Positions 8,509 through 17,725 are shown, counted from the first letter of the stretch. The stretch is 64,000 nucleotides of DNA from Massilia sp. erpn (GCF_024400215.1 NZ_CP053748.1:744001-808000); one strand, 5' to 3'. Made by a program: numbers and translations. The notes: generated by a model not told the origin, from the letters alone.

Positions 8509-9630
8509 ATGTTCATTGCCCTGCTGCGCCGTCTCGCCGCCTTGTGCCGCAAAGAGTTCCTGGCCGTGCTCAAAGACCCGGCCAGCCGCGCCATCCTTAT
8601 CGCGCCAGCGCTGGTGCAAAGCCTGCTGTTCGGCTACGCCGCCACCTATGACTTGAGCCATGTGCCGTATGTGGTGCTGGACGCCAGCCGCAGCGCCGTC
8701 TCCAGCGAACTACTGGCGAAGCTGGATGGCGGCGGCATCTTCCAGCGCGTCGCCAGCGTGGAAACGCCGCAGCAGATGCGCCTGGCCATCGACACCCAGC
8801 AAGCCCTGCTCGCCATCCAGCTGCCGCCCGATTTCGAACGCCGCCTGTATGCGGGCGACGCCGCGCCGCTGCAACTGATTCTCGACGGCCGCAATTCCAA
8901 CACCGCCGGTTCCGCCGCCGCTTATGTCAGCGCGGTGGCCGCCAGCTTCAGCCAGCAGTGGCGCAGCGCGCACGGCGGCAGCGCACCGCCGCTGCAGGTC
9001 GAGGCACGCGCCTGGTACAACCCCAATCTGGAAACGCGCTGGAACCTGATGCCCGGCCTCATGGCCGCCCTCAGCATGCTGCAAACCCTGCTGCTGACCG
9101 CCCTGTCGGTGGCGCGCGAACGCGAACAAGGCACCTTCGACCAGCTCCTCGTCACCCCGCTCACGCCGGCCGAGATCATGGTCGGCAAAGCCCTGCCGCC
9201 CATGCTGATCGGGCTGACGCAGTCGTCGCTTATCCTGTCGGTGGCCCTGTTCTGGTTCCAGGTGCCGCTGGCCGGTTCCCTGCTGCTGATCTATGCCGGA
9301 CTGGCGCTGTTCACCCTGGCCTGCGTCGGCATCGGCCTGTCGATTTCCGCAGTGTCGGCCAATATGCAGCAGGCCATGCTCTACACCTTTGTGCTCATCA
9401 TGCCGCTGATGCTGCTGTCCGGCCTGACCACGCCGGTGCGCAATATGCCTCCCGCGCTGCAAATGGCGACCCTGGCCAATCCGCTGCGTTTTGCCATCGA
9501 CCTGGTGCAGCGCGTGTATCTCGAAGGCGTGGGCTTGAACGTGGTCTGGCCCGATCTCCTGCCCATGGTGGCGCTGGCCGCCGTCACGCTGCCGCTGGCC
9601 GCATGGCTGTTCCGCCACCGCCTGGTGTAA
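8509..9630 (+). CDS. ybhR: ABC-2 type permease, YbhR-like
   Basis: A 373-residue ABC-2 permease and last gene of the exporter operon. It has an N-terminal helix, a periplasmic domain ending near LETRWNLMPGLMAA, and a block of C-terminal helices; REREQGTFDQLLVTPLTPAE is the coupling-helix motif. The start at 8509 lies 4 bases after the ybhS stop. Together with YbhS, YbhF and YbhG it forms a complete tripartite-type exporter; in E. coli this system affects tolerance to some antibiotics and cations. The substrate here is unknown. Confidence 0.92.
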   Translation: MFIALLRRLAALCRKEFLAVLKDPASRAILIAPALVQSLLFGYAATYDLSHVPYVVLDASRSAVSSELLAKLDGGGIFQRVASVETPQQMRLAIDTQQALLAIQLPPDFERRLYAGDAAPLQLILDGRNSNTAGSAAAYVSAVAASFSQQWRSAHGGSAPPLQVEARAWYNPNLETRWNLMPGLMAALSMLQTLLLTALSVAREREQGTFDQLLVTPLTPAEIMVGKALPPMLIGLTQSSLILSVALFWFQVPLAGSLLLIYAGLALFTLACVGIGLSISAVSANMQQAMLYTFVLIMPLMLLSGLTTPVRNMPPALQMATLANPLRFAIDLVQRVYLEGVGLNVVWPDLLPMVALAAVTLPLAAWLFRHRLV

Positions 9631-9733
9631 GACCGCTGACGCTATCAATTTGCCATGATTTTTTGAATTTTGCGCAGCGATGGCGGCGAGTCGGATAAGA
9701 TGATGCTTTCAACTACCCGCTTAAGTGCGTTTT

Positions 9734-11074
9734 ATGCACAACCTATTGCTCGTCCTGCTGGCCCTTTTCCTCGTTGCACTCAATGGTTTTTTCGTGGCGG
9801 CCGAATTCGGCATCGTCACCCTGCGCCGGACCCGGGTCCGCGCCATTGCTAAAACCCAGGGCTTGAAAGGACGTATTCTCGCCAAAGTCCATGGCGAACT
9901 GGATGCTTATCTCTCCGCCTGCCAATTGGGCATTACCCTGTCCTCGCTGGGCCTGGGCTGGATTGGCGAACCCGCCTTCGCCAGCCTGCTGGAACCGCTG
10001 CTCACCGCCGTCGGCGTCACCGCGCCGGAAATCGTGCATGGCATTTCCTTCGTCTTCGCCTTCGTCACCATCTCCTTCCTGCACATCGTGGTGGGCGAGC
10101 TGGCGCCGAAATCGCTGGCCATCCGCCTGCCGGAAGTGATCGGCCTGTGGAGCGCCGTGCCGCTGTACGCCTTCTACTGGGCCATGTACCCGGCCATCTG
10201 GGTGCTGAATGCCAGCGCCAACTTCGTGCTGCGCGTGGCCGGTCTGGCCGGCGCGGGCGGCCATGAGTCGCATTATTCGACCGACGAACTGAAACTGATC
10301 CTGCGTACCAGTCAGCCCGGCGAACAGTTCAACCACGACGAGCGCAATATCCTGGCCAATTCGCTGGACTTCAGCCAGATGCGCGTGTCCGACCTGATGC
10401 GCCCCATCAATGAGGTGATCGGCCTGCACGCCGCCAAGCCGCTGGAAGAGAACCTGGAAACCGTGGTGCGCAACCGTTTCAGCCGCTACCCCTATTTCGA
10501 CGCCAGTGGCGACAACGTGCTGGGCGTGGTGCACTTGAAAGACCTGTTCTTCGCCCAGCAATCGGGCAAAGCCATCAAGTCCATGGCCAGCTTCCTGCGC
10601 CCGGTCGAAACGATTTCGGCGCGTACCCCGGCCATGGAACTGTTCCGCCGCTTCCGCGATGGCGCGCCCCACTTCGCCCTGATCGGCGAAAAAGGCAAGC
10701 GCCCGGTCGGCTTCCTGACCCTGGACAATCTACTCGGCTCCATGGTCGGCGAGATTCACGACGAATTCCGCCTCAATGAAAACGACTGGCTCAAGCAGCC
10801 GGACGGCGCCCTGATCGGCAAGGCCAGCCTGCCCATCGTCTCGCTGGAACGCGCCCTGGGCCTGGACGTGGAAAACGAAGACCTCGGCCTGGACGAAGTG
10901 GAATCGGTCGGTGGCCTGATCATGCTGAAGCTGGGCGACATCCCGAAACAGGGCCAGCGCGTGAGCTTCGACGCCTTCGACATTGTGGTGAAAAAGATGA
11001 ATGGCCCGCGCATTTTGCTGGTCAAGGTCATTCCGCGCCAACCGCGCGGCGGCGACGGCGATGAGCAGGATTGA
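9734..11074 (+). CDS. CNNM/CorC-type hemolysin-family membrane protein
   Basis: A 446-residue protein of the UPF0053 (hemolysin C/CNNM) family. The order is an N-terminal CNNM domain with about four membrane helices (residues 1-190), a CBS pair (about residues 205-330; SDLMRPINEVIGLHA marks the first CBS) and a C-terminal CorC/HlyC domain (about 345-435). Family members are tied to Mg2+/Co2+ efflux or membrane homeostasis. The ATG at 9734 is preferred over an in-frame GTG at 9725; neither has a clear Shine-Dalgarno. It stands alone between the exporter operon and a secreted unknown protein. Confidence 0.88.
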   Translation: MHNLLLVLLALFLVALNGFFVAAEFGIVTLRRTRVRAIAKTQGLKGRILAKVHGELDAYLSACQLGITLSSLGLGWIGEPAFASLLEPLLTAVGVTAPEIVHGISFVFAFVTISFLHIVVGELAPKSLAIRLPEVIGLWSAVPLYAFYWAMYPAIWVLNASANFVLRVAGLAGAGGHESHYSTDELKLILRTSQPGEQFNHDERNILANSLDFSQMRVSDLMRPINEVIGLHAAKPLEENLETVVRNRFSRYPYFDASGDNVLGVVHLKDLFFAQQSGKAIKSMASFLRPVETISARTPAMELFRRFRDGAPHFALIGEKGKRPVGFLTLDNLLGSMVGEIHDEFRLNENDWLKQPDGALIGKASLPIVSLERALGLDVENEDLGLDEVESVGGLIMLKLGDIPKQGQRVSFDAFDIVVKKMNGPRILLVKVIPRQPRGGDGDEQD

Positions 11075-11133
11075 TCGCAAGCGCTGATTTGCGCGTTATA
11101 CTCTTGACTTTATACCGCGACGAGGATTGAGCC

Positions 11134-11892
11134 ATGCTTTTATCGTATCGCCCACTGCGTAAAGCCGCTTTGCTGACCTGTCTTCTGGCCGCAGCCGGCG
11201 CGGCCGGCGCGGCCGCCCAGTATGTGGCGGTCGGCTCGCAGTTGCCTCGTTTCGGCCTGCTCAAGGAAGGCAGCCACCGCTACCTGCGCTTTATCCGCAC
11301 GGCCGACAGCAACACCCCGATCGATATCTGGCAGCGCGATATCCGCTTCGAAAACGGCCGCATGCAGATCCGCCAGCGCTGGGACGCCATCGCCCCCGTA
11401 CCCTCGGTCAAGCAGATCGATTCCTCGTTTGAGATAGGCACCTTCCGTCCGCTGACCCACGAACGCGTGACGACCAAGGAAGGCAAGCGCGTGGTGGAAG
11501 GCTTCACGTTCGCGCCGACCCGCATCACTGGCCTGCCGAATCTGGCCGAGAACACGCAGAAGGACATCGCCGTCACCTCGCCCGAAGGCACCTTCAATTT
11601 TGAAACCGACATCGAGCTGCTGCAAACGCTGCCGCTGGCCATGGGTTACGAAGCCGAGATCAACTTCTACCACCCCGGCGCCGGCGCGCCTTCGCGCTAC
11701 ACTTTCAAGGTAGTCGGTTCCGAACTGGTAGCCGGTCCCGCCGGCCCGGTCGACTGCTGGCTGCTCACCACCGACTACAACAAAGCCGGCTACATCGCCA
11801 AATTCTGGTTCGCCAAAGGCAGCCAGCTCATGGTCCGCAACGAAGGCCTGATGCAGGACGGCCGCCTGCTCGTCAAAACCCTGATCGACTAA
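11134..11892 (+). CDS. Secreted protein of unknown function
   Basis: A 252-residue protein with a clear Sec signal peptide (residues 1-28, Ala-rich, ending near AGAAAQ). The mature part is predicted beta-rich with evenly spaced aromatic residues, and the C-terminal third (VDCWLLTTDYN to the end) recalls DUF3108-type periplasmic beta proteins, but I do not recognise the family with certainty. It is a single gene, convergent with the AI-2E permease gene, and the two ends are separated by a perfect hairpin. No catalytic motif is visible. Confidence 0.7.
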   Translation: MLLSYRPLRKAALLTCLLAAAGAAGAAAQYVAVGSQLPRFGLLKEGSHRYLRFIRTADSNTPIDIWQRDIRFENGRMQIRQRWDAIAPVPSVKQIDSSFEIGTFRPLTHERVTTKEGKRVVEGFTFAPTRITGLPNLAENTQKDIAVTSPEGTFNFETDIELLQTLPLAMGYEAEINFYHPGAGAPSRYTFKVVGSELVAGPAGPVDCWLLTTDYNKAGYIAKFWFAKGSQLMVRNEGLMQDGRLLVKTLID

Positions 11893-11910
11893 GTCCCCCG
11901 CCATACGGCA

Positions 11911-11956
11911 GAGCCCGTGTCCGATTGGTGCCAGGCACCAAGGTGGACACGGGCTC
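11911..11956. repeat. REP-like palindrome acting as convergent terminator
   Basis: A nested inverted repeat: outer arms GAGCCCGTGTCC / GGACACGGGCTC and inner TGGTGCC-A-GGCACCA. The inner part (TGGTGCC with GGACA nearby) resembles the REP units around the transposase gene at 25 kb. It fills the 69-base gap between two convergent genes and could terminate both. Confidence 0.7.
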
Positions 11957-11961
11957 AGCTG

Positions 11962-13002
11962 TTATTCGGATGCGGTGTCGGTCCAGTTACGCAGCAGGCC
12001 GAGGGCGACGGCGAGCAGGGTCGGGCCGATGAAGAGGCCGACGAAGCCAAATGCCAACACGCCGCCCATCACACCGAGCAGCACCAGCAGGAAGGGCAGG
12101 CTGGAGCCGCGGCTGATCAGCATGGGTTTGACCACGTTGTCGACGCCGCTGATCAGGAATACGCCCCAGATGGCCATGAAGATGGCCCAGCCGGTGCTGC
12201 CCTGGTTGAACAGCCAGATGGTGGCGCCGCCCCAGATCAGCGGCGGGCCGACCGGGATCAGCGAGAACAGGAAGGTGGCGACCGAGAGCAGCGCCACCGC
12301 CGGCACGCCGGCGATCAGGAAGCCGACCGCCGCCACCGCAGCCTGCGCCAGCGCGGTGCCGAGCAGGCCGTACATCACGCCGCGCACGGTGCGGCTGACC
12401 GTATCAGCCACGGGGTGGGCATGTTCGCCCATGATTTTTTCCATGCCCACGCGCAGGGCGTTCAGCAGGGTCTGGCCGTCGCGGTAGAGGAAGAAGGAGA
12501 CGAAGGCGGCCAAGCTCACTTGCGCCACGCCGCTGCCCAGCATCACGCTGCCACCGAGCAGGACGCGGCGCGCCGGCTCCATATAGCGCTTGGCGAGGGC
12601 CAGCAGCTCTTCGCGGTTGCCGATCAATTTGTGCAGATAGGCGTCGACCGACTCGCCCACCAGGGGGATTTGCTTGATCCAGTCGGGCGGCGCCATGGTG
12701 CCAGCATCGAGCGCTTCGCGCACGCCGCGGTACACGTGACCGGCGTTGTCGGCGATATTCCACGTCACCATGGCCAGCGGCACCAGGATCACCAGCACCA
12801 GCGAGATGGTCATGGTGGCGGCGGCCAGGGTGCGGCGCTGTTTCATGCGTTCCAGCAGGCGTTCATACAGGGGCCAGCTGGAGATGGTGATGGCGGCGGC
12901 GAACAGGATCGCGGCCAGGAAGGGACTCAGCACCCAGAGGCAGCCGATCACCAGGAAGACAATGGCGGCCAGGCGGGTATAGGGTTGAAAACGTTTTTCC
13001 AT
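11962..13002 (-). CDS. AI-2E family transporter
   Basis: A 346-residue AI-2E/TqsA (PerM-like) membrane protein with about eight helices: a pair at the N-terminus (residues 10-55), a less hydrophobic central region, and a C-terminal bundle. Motifs such as LFSLIPVGPPLIWGGATIWL and the final GLFIGPTLLAVALGLL are typical. The family includes exporters of autoinducer-2 and Na+/H+ antiporters, so substrate is not settled by sequence. It is transcribed alone, convergent with the secreted unknown protein gene. Confidence 0.88.
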   Translation of the reverse strand: MEKRFQPYTRLAAIVFLVIGCLWVLSPFLAAILFAAAITISSWPLYERLLERMKQRRTLAAATMTISLVLVILVPLAMVTWNIADNAGHVYRGVREALDAGTMAPPDWIKQIPLVGESVDAYLHKLIGNREELLALAKRYMEPARRVLLGGSVMLGSGVAQVSLAAFVSFFLYRDGQTLLNALRVGMEKIMGEHAHPVADTVSRTVRGVMYGLLGTALAQAAVAAVGFLIAGVPAVALLSVATFLFSLIPVGPPLIWGGATIWLFNQGSTGWAIFMAIWGVFLISGVDNVVKPMLISRGSSLPFLLVLLGVMGGVLAFGFVGLFIGPTLLAVALGLLRNWTDTASE

Positions 13003-13161
13003 GCGGGTTCCCGTGTTTAAGCAGGCTACAAGCTTATCAGGAAAGCAGCAATTGCAGCATAGTAATATCTTAAGGTCCGCTTAGCCGCAAGCTGGAACAA
13101 ATCGGCCGCCCTCGCCCATGCTAGGATCGCGCTTTCATCCCTATCACCCGAAGGAAAGCCC

Positions 13162-13470
13162 ATGCTGGAACTCCGGCCTAGCTGTGAACACTGCAATAAG
13201 GCGCTGCCGCCCGCCTCCACCGAGGCGCGCATCTGTACTTACGAATGCACTTTCTGCGCCGACTGCGCCGAGAACCTGCTGTCGAACGTCTGCCCCAATT
13301 GCGGCGGCGGTTTCGTGCCGCGCCCCGTCCGTCCGGCCACTAACTGGAAAGGCAATAACTATCTGGGCGCCGATCCGGCCAGCACCACGGTCAAACACCG
13401 TCCGGTGAATTTCGAGGACCATGCACGCATCATGGCTGCGCAGAACGGCTTGCCGCCCGAGCAGCGATAA
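13162..13470 (+). CDS. DUF1272 small zinc-ribbon-like protein
   Basis: A 102-residue protein starting MLELRPSCEHCNKALPP, the signature of DUF1272. Eight cysteines fall in four pairs (CEHC, CTYEC-x2-CADC, CPNC), which should bind two zinc ions. The C-terminal 45 residues are polar and may be disordered. Function is unknown; the family is common in proteobacteria. The gene is followed directly by a strong bidirectional terminator. Confidence 0.88.
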   Translation: MLELRPSCEHCNKALPPASTEARICTYECTFCADCAENLLSNVCPNCGGGFVPRPVRPATNWKGNNYLGADPASTTVKHRPVNFEDHARIMAAQNGLPPEQR

Positions 13471-13500
13471 AAAAATGCCCGCGATCTTGCGGGCATTTTT
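13471..13500. terminator. Bidirectional rho-independent terminator
   Basis: Perfect 12-bp stem AAAAATGCCCGC / GCGGGCATTTTT with a 6-base loop, giving a T-run on both strands. It separates the convergent DUF1272 and SCO genes. Confidence 0.9.
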
Positions 13501-13517
13501 CATTGGAAGCGCTCAGC

Positions 13518-14093
13518 TCAGGAGAGCAGCAGCTTCAGGTCATGCACCACCGGCGCCGGACCCTGGCCATGGCGCAGGAAGAGGCGGATCTTGCCGCTCT
13601 TGTCGAACACATAGCTGCCTGCGGTATGGTCGATGGTGTAGCTGCCCGGCTCCTTGCCCGGCACCTTGGAGTAGAACACCTTGAAGTCCTTGGCGGTCTG
13701 CATGATGCGCGCCGGGTCGCCATACAGGCCGACGAAGCGCGAATCGAAAGTCGGCACATATTGCGCCAGCAGTTCCTTGGTGTCGCGCTCGGGATCGAGG
13801 GTCACGAACAGCACTTGCACCTGGTCGGCCTGCGAACCCAGTTCCTTCATCACGCCGGACATTTCGGCCATGGTGGTAGGGCACACGTCGGGACATTGGG
13901 TGAAGCCGAAGAACACCACCACCACCTTGCCTTTGTAGGTATCCAGCGTGACCGGCTTGCCGGTGTGGTCGTTGAGGGCGAAGCCCTTGGCGTAATCCAG
14001 GCCGGTCAGGTCGGTATTGGTGAATTCGAGTTTTTTCTCGGCGCAGCCGGCCAGGGCCAACAGCATACAGGCAGCAGCAAACAGTTTTTTCAT
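13518..14093 (-). CDS. SCO1/SenC-family copper chaperone lipoprotein
   Basis: A 191-residue lipoprotein (lipobox LAGC, Cys17) with a thioredoxin-like fold. The copper-binding CPDVCPTT motif is at about residues 72-79, and the distal His expected in SCO proteins is present in SYTIDHTAGSYVFD. SCO proteins deliver copper to the CuA site of cytochrome oxidase. It is the last gene of the heme/copper assembly run (SURF1, SCO-like, ctaA, ctaB, SCO), starting 1 base after ctaB ends, so it likely serves the aa3 oxidase encoded nearby. Confidence 0.93.
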   Translation of the reverse strand: MKKLFAAACMLLALAGCAEKKLEFTNTDLTGLDYAKGFALNDHTGKPVTLDTYKGKVVVVFFGFTQCPDVCPTTMAEMSGVMKELGSQADQVQVLFVTLDPERDTKELLAQYVPTFDSRFVGLYGDPARIMQTAKDFKVFYSKVPGKEPGSYTIDHTAGSYVFDKSGKIRLFLRHGQGPAPVVHDLKLLLS

Positions 14094-14094
14094 A

Positions 14095-14988
14095 TCAGAA
14101 CTTGAAGTAGTGATCTACCAGTAAAGCTCCGAACAGCAGGGCAAGGTAGATGATCGAGTAGGCGAACGCCTTGCGGGCGATCAGGTCAGTGTAGTGGCGG
14201 TAAATGCGCCAGCCGTACCATAGGAAGACCGTATCGAGGGCGATCGCACTGACCAGGTAAATCAAGCCACTCATCTTGACGGCAAAAGGCAGCAAGGTGG
14301 TGGCAGCCAGCGCGATCGAGTACAGCCACACATGGAATTGGGTGAACGGCAGGCCGTGCGTCACGGGCAGCATCGGCAGGCCGGAGCGCGCATAATCGTC
14401 GCGCCGGTACATGGCCAGCGCCCAGAAGTGCGGCGGGGTCCAGATGAAGATGATCAGCACCAGCAGCCAGGCCTGCATCGGCACGTCGTTGGCGACGGCG
14501 GCCCAGCCCAGGGCCGGCGGCATGGCGCCCGACAGGCCGCCGATCACGATGTTCTGCGGCGTGGCCGGTTTCAGGATCATCGTATAGATCACGGCATAGC
14601 CGACGAAGGTGACGAAGGTCAGCCACATGGTGAGCGGATTGACCAGGGTGTACAGCACCCACATGCCGGCGCCGCCGATGATGGCGGAGAACAGCATGGT
14701 CTGGCCGGGCGAGATTTCGCCCGTGGCCAGCGGGCGGCGCGCGGTACGCGCCATGCGCGCGTCGATTTCGCGCTCGGCCAGGCAGTTGACGGCGAAGGCG
14801 GCGCCGGCCAGCAGCCAGATGCCGAGGGTGGCGGCGACCACCACGCGCCAGTCGGGCATGCCGTCGGTGGCCAGGAACATGCCGATTACGGCACAGAACA
14901 CGGCCAGTTGGGTGACTCGCGGCTTGGTCAGCGCCCAGTATTGGGCGATGCGGTGGTTCTGTTTATGGGTCGCGGTGTGGGTCGTCAT
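14095..14988 (-). CDS. ctaB: Protoheme IX farnesyltransferase (heme O synthase)
   Basis: A 297-residue UbiA-superfamily prenyltransferase with about nine membrane helices. The prenyl-diphosphate motif [20 protein letters not shown] (about residues 67-86) is the CtaB/CyoE signature. It farnesylates heme B to heme O, the first step toward heme A. ATG 14988 is preferred; an in-frame GTG at 15009 would add seven residues. It follows ctaA on the same strand and precedes the SCO gene, as in other burkholderialean oxidase loci. Confidence 0.95.
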   Translation of the reverse strand: MTTHTATHKQNHRIAQYWALTKPRVTQLAVFCAVIGMFLATDGMPDWRVVVAATLGIWLLAGAAFAVNCLAEREIDARMARTARRPLATGEISPGQTMLFSAIIGGAGMWVLYTLVNPLTMWLTFVTFVGYAVIYTMILKPATPQNIVIGGLSGAMPPALGWAAVANDVPMQAWLLVLIIFIWTPPHFWALAMYRRDDYARSGLPMLPVTHGLPFTQFHVWLYSIALAATTLLPFAVKMSGLIYLVSAIALDTVFLWYGWRIYRHYTDLIARKAFAYSIIYLALLFGALLVDHYFKF

Positions 14989-15018
14989 TAGTAGTGTCTT
15001 GCTAGGCACTCGCGCCGG

Positions 15019-16149
15019 TCAGCGCAGCGCGGTGTCGAATTGGAACTTAGCCCGGTAGTTTAACATGGTCAGCAAAAGCACCAGCAGGGCCGCCCCGGCG
15101 TTATGCAGCACGGCGATGGCAAGCGGGTAATTCAGGTAAATCGTTGCCAAACCGGTCAGTGCCTGCAAAATCAGCACGGCCACGATGCCGCGCGCCAGGC
15201 CGCGCAGGCCGGCATGGCGCCAGGCCGCGGCGGCGGTCAGGCCCAGCACCAGCACCACCACGGCGGCAAAGTTGCGGTGCACCCAATGGATGGCCGTCAG
15301 CGCCGAAAATGGCAGGTAGTGGCCGGCGGCGGTCTTGCCCAGTTCGCGCCACAGGTGGAAGCCGTGCTCGAAGTCCATCTCCGGCACCAGCTTGCCCTGG
15401 CAGAGCGGGAATTCGTTGCAGGCCAGGGTAGCGTAGTTAGTGCTCACCCAGCCGCCCAGGGCGATCTGCACCAGCAGCACCAGGGCCGACAAGGCGGCCA
15501 GCCGGCGCAGGCGGCGGATCGCCGTGGCCGGGGCGTCACTGCGTGGCAGCGGCGCCACGTACTGGTCCTGGCGCGCGCCGAACCAGGCCAACACGGCCAG
15601 CAGGCCCATACCCAGCAGCAGGTGGATGGTGACGATCACCGGCTGCAGCTTCAGGGTCACGGTCCAGGCGCCGAATGCGCCCTGCAGGCAGATGAAGAAG
15701 AACAGCAGGGTGGGATAGCCGGGCGCGAAGCCCGCGCCATAGCCGCCGAGGCCTTTGCGGCTGTCGCGCCAGCGCAGCCAAGCCACGGCCATCATGGCCA
15801 CGATCAGGACGCCGATGCCCATAGCCAGGTAGCGGTGGATCATTTCGACCCAGGCCTTGAACATGGTCACGGGGCCGCTCGGCATCAGGCTTTCGGCGGC
15901 CCGGATTTCCTCATGGGCGAGGAAGGGGTTGGCCAGGCCATAGCAGCCCGGCCAGTCCGGGCAGCCCAGGCCGGAATCGGTCAGGCGCGTGAAGGCGCCG
16001 AACACGATCAGGTCGAAGGTCAGGAAGACGCTGACCCAGACCAGCTTGCGGTACTTGCTGACATCCTTCGAGATCCACACCATGGACAGCGGCAGCAAGG
16101 CCACCATCAGGGCGGTGATGGCCATCTGGGCCAGGGTGACGTGGTGCAT
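15019..16149 (-). CDS. ctaA: Heme A synthase (COX15/CtaA)
   Basis: A 376-residue eight-helix membrane protein that oxidises heme O to heme A. Visible features are the GAFTRLTDSGLGCPDWPGCYG segment near residues 51-71 with its conserved cysteines, the ligand histidine in MIHRYLAMG, and a second cysteine pair near CNEFPLCQGKL in the C-terminal half, followed by HWVHRNFAAVVV. This two-fold pattern is diagnostic of the family. It lies 10 bases after the SCO-like gene and 30 bases before ctaB. Confidence 0.95.
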   Translation of the reverse strand: MHHVTLAQMAITALMVALLPLSMVWISKDVSKYRKLVWVSVFLTFDLIVFGAFTRLTDSGLGCPDWPGCYGLANPFLAHEEIRAAESLMPSGPVTMFKAWVEMIHRYLAMGIGVLIVAMMAVAWLRWRDSRKGLGGYGAGFAPGYPTLLFFFICLQGAFGAWTVTLKLQPVIVTIHLLLGMGLLAVLAWFGARQDQYVAPLPRSDAPATAIRRLRRLAALSALVLLVQIALGGWVSTNYATLACNEFPLCQGKLVPEMDFEHGFHLWRELGKTAAGHYLPFSALTAIHWVHRNFAAVVVLVLGLTAAAAWRHAGLRGLARGIVAVLILQALTGLATIYLNYPLAIAVLHNAGAALLVLLLTMLNYRAKFQFDTALR

Positions 16150-16159
16150 GCGCTCTACC

Positions 16160-16762
16160 TTAACCGATGGCCGAAGCCTTCAGCAGCTTGCCGATATCCT
16201 TCTTCATCTTCGATGGATCGGGATTTTTCGGGAAGCGCATCATCAGATTGCCGAGCGGATCAATCATATAGATATGCTCATCGGCCTTGCCGCCCTGCTC
16301 CACCGGCAGCCATTTGGCGATAGCATCGGCCGGGGCGCGCAGCATGCGGGTGCCGTCGTTCACGCGCAGCAGCATGGTTTCCAGCGGCTCCTGGTCGGTG
16401 ATCAGCCAGACGCGTTCGATGCGTTCCATCTCCTTGCCCTGCATGGTGCGCAGCTGGCGCATGGCGAACAGCTGGTCCTGGCAGGCTTGCTGGCAGTCGG
16501 AGCCGCCCACCTTGAGCATGATCCACTTGCCTTTCAGCTCGTCCAGGGTGGCGGCCTTGCCGTCCAGCTCCGTGCTGGCCATGGCCGGAATCGGGTACTG
16601 GCGCGGATCGATCAGCGCGCCGTAGTTGTTGCGCGAAGTCGGCTTGAGCACGTAATAGGTGAAATAGGAAGCCAGCAGCGGCGTCGCGCACACGGCCAGC
16701 ACGGCCAGCAGCTTCCAGCGGCCAGTGCGCTTGCGCTGGCTGTCGTCTTTATTTGTTTCCAC
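16160..16762 (-). CDS. SCO-like membrane-anchored thioredoxin-fold protein
   Basis: A 200-residue protein with one N-terminal membrane anchor (about residues 18-38, LLAVLAVCATPLLASYFTYY) and a periplasmic domain. GSDCQQACQDQL (about residues 90-101) keeps a C-x3-C pair at the place of the SCO copper motif. Its position between SURF1 and ctaA and the C-x3-C pair point to a role in oxidase assembly, either copper transfer or CuA thiol reduction. Some databases label such proteins loosely as an oxidase subunit; I see no basis for a structural subunit. It overlaps SURF1 by 14 bases. Confidence 0.78.
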   Translation of the reverse strand: METNKDDSQRKRTGRWKLLAVLAVCATPLLASYFTYYVLKPTSRNNYGALIDPRQYPIPAMASTELDGKAATLDELKGKWIMLKVGGSDCQQACQDQLFAMRQLRTMQGKEMERIERVWLITDQEPLETMLLRVNDGTRMLRAPADAIAKWLPVEQGGKADEHIYMIDPLGNLMMRFPKNPDPSKMKKDIGKLLKASAIG

Positions 16763-17516
16763 GTCTGAATCCAGTAATCACAAAGAAAAGGAAGGCCATG
16801 GCCGCCAGCGCGTACCACTGGAAGGCATAGCCACGGTGTTTTTCCACGCCCAGCGCGGGCGCGGGCCAGTCGCGCACCAGCGGGCCGGGCGCCTGCGCCG
16901 TTTCGCCGGCGTCGGGGGAAGTCTGCTCCAGCACGAAGGGCTGGAAGCGCAGGCCGCTGGCCGCGCCGACCGTGGCGGCATCGGCGTTCTGCACCATGGC
17001 GCGCGGCGTCAACGGCGGCTGGCTGCCCAGCTCCATCACATGGCCGGGATTCAGGCGCGCCACGCCCTGCACGGTGACGGGACCGGACGGCGTGGCGTAG
17101 TCGGGCAGCTTGCTGCGGTCGGCCATATCGCGCGGCAGCCAGCCGCGCGCCACCAGCACATGCATGTCCGAACCGGCCACGCGCAAGGGCATCAGCAGAT
17201 AGAAACCGGCTCGGCCTTTGTACGGACGGTTGTCCAGGTAAAGCGGCCAGCCGGCGACGAATTCGCCGGACACCGTGACGCGGCGGAACTCGGCCTCGGA
17301 GGCGGGCAGCGGCGCCGCGCCCACGTTCAGCGGCGCGGCCGCGTTGCCCGCCGCCAGCTTCGCTTCGCGCGCGCTTTTCTCGACGGCGCGGCGGTCCTGC
17401 CACTGGCCCAGCGACACGCCGAGCGCCACCAGCAGCAGCATGGCGATGAAGGGAATCAGCTTAAAGCGAAAGGCGATACGCATTACAATGAAGTCCTGAC
17501 TGATCCAATCTTCCAC
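16749..17516 (-). CDS. SURF1-family cytochrome oxidase assembly protein
   Basis: A 255-residue protein with the SURF1 topology: a membrane helix at each end (residues 12-32 and 230-250) and a periplasmic domain between. The sequence LGQWQDRRAVEK after the first helix, GWPLYLDNRPYKGRAGFYLL and the final YAFQWYALAAMAFLFF are classic SURF1 signatures. SURF1 aids heme A insertion into subunit I. It overlaps the next gene by 14 bases, so the run is translationally coupled. Confidence 0.94.
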   Translation of the reverse strand: MEDWISQDFIVMRIAFRFKLIPFIAMLLLVALGVSLGQWQDRRAVEKSAREAKLAAGNAAAPLNVGAAPLPASEAEFRRVTVSGEFVAGWPLYLDNRPYKGRAGFYLLMPLRVAGSDMHVLVARGWLPRDMADRSKLPDYATPSGPVTVQGVARLNPGHVMELGSQPPLTPRAMVQNADAATVGAASGLRFQPFVLEQTSPDAGETAQAPGPLVRDWPAPALGVEKHRGYAFQWYALAAMAFLFFVITGFRRGNK

Positions 17517-17521
17517 AGACC

Positions 17522-17725
17522 ATGAAATATATCGTTGCCATCGCCTTTGTGCTCATCATCGGCAGCCTGGCGTCGGCCTTTTTCTACCTGATGCGCGACC
17601 AGGGCCGCAGCAACCGCACGGTGCGCGCGCTGGCCATGCGCGTGGGCTTTTCCATCGCCCTCTTCCTGCTGCTTCTGCTGGCCCATAAACTGGGCTATAT
17701 CCAGCCGACCGGCATCCGCCAGTAA
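17522..17725 (+). CDS. Twin-transmembrane small protein (DUF2909-like)
   Basis: A 67-residue membrane protein with two helices (about residues 2-22 and 42-60) joined by a basic loop (RDQGRSNRTVRALAMRVG). This matches the DUF2909/twin-transmembrane family found beside oxidase genes in betaproteobacteria. It is divergent from SURF1 with only 5 bases between starts, so the promoters must overlap the opposite gene. Function unknown; a link to oxidase biogenesis is inferred from position. Confidence 0.8.
   Translation: MKYIVAIAFVLIIGSLASAFFYLMRDQGRSNRTVRALAMRVGFSIALFLLLLLAHKLGYIQPTGIRQ

Noticed and set aside
11917..13020. Long plus-strand frame opposite the AI-2E permease gene
   Set aside because: Gln/His/Gly-rich antisense frame of a high-GC gene; no start signal and no domain. 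Same reason for similar long antisense frames opposite ctaD, ctaC, pilT/pilU, GGDEF-EAL, glcD, dxs and the ABC-F gene.
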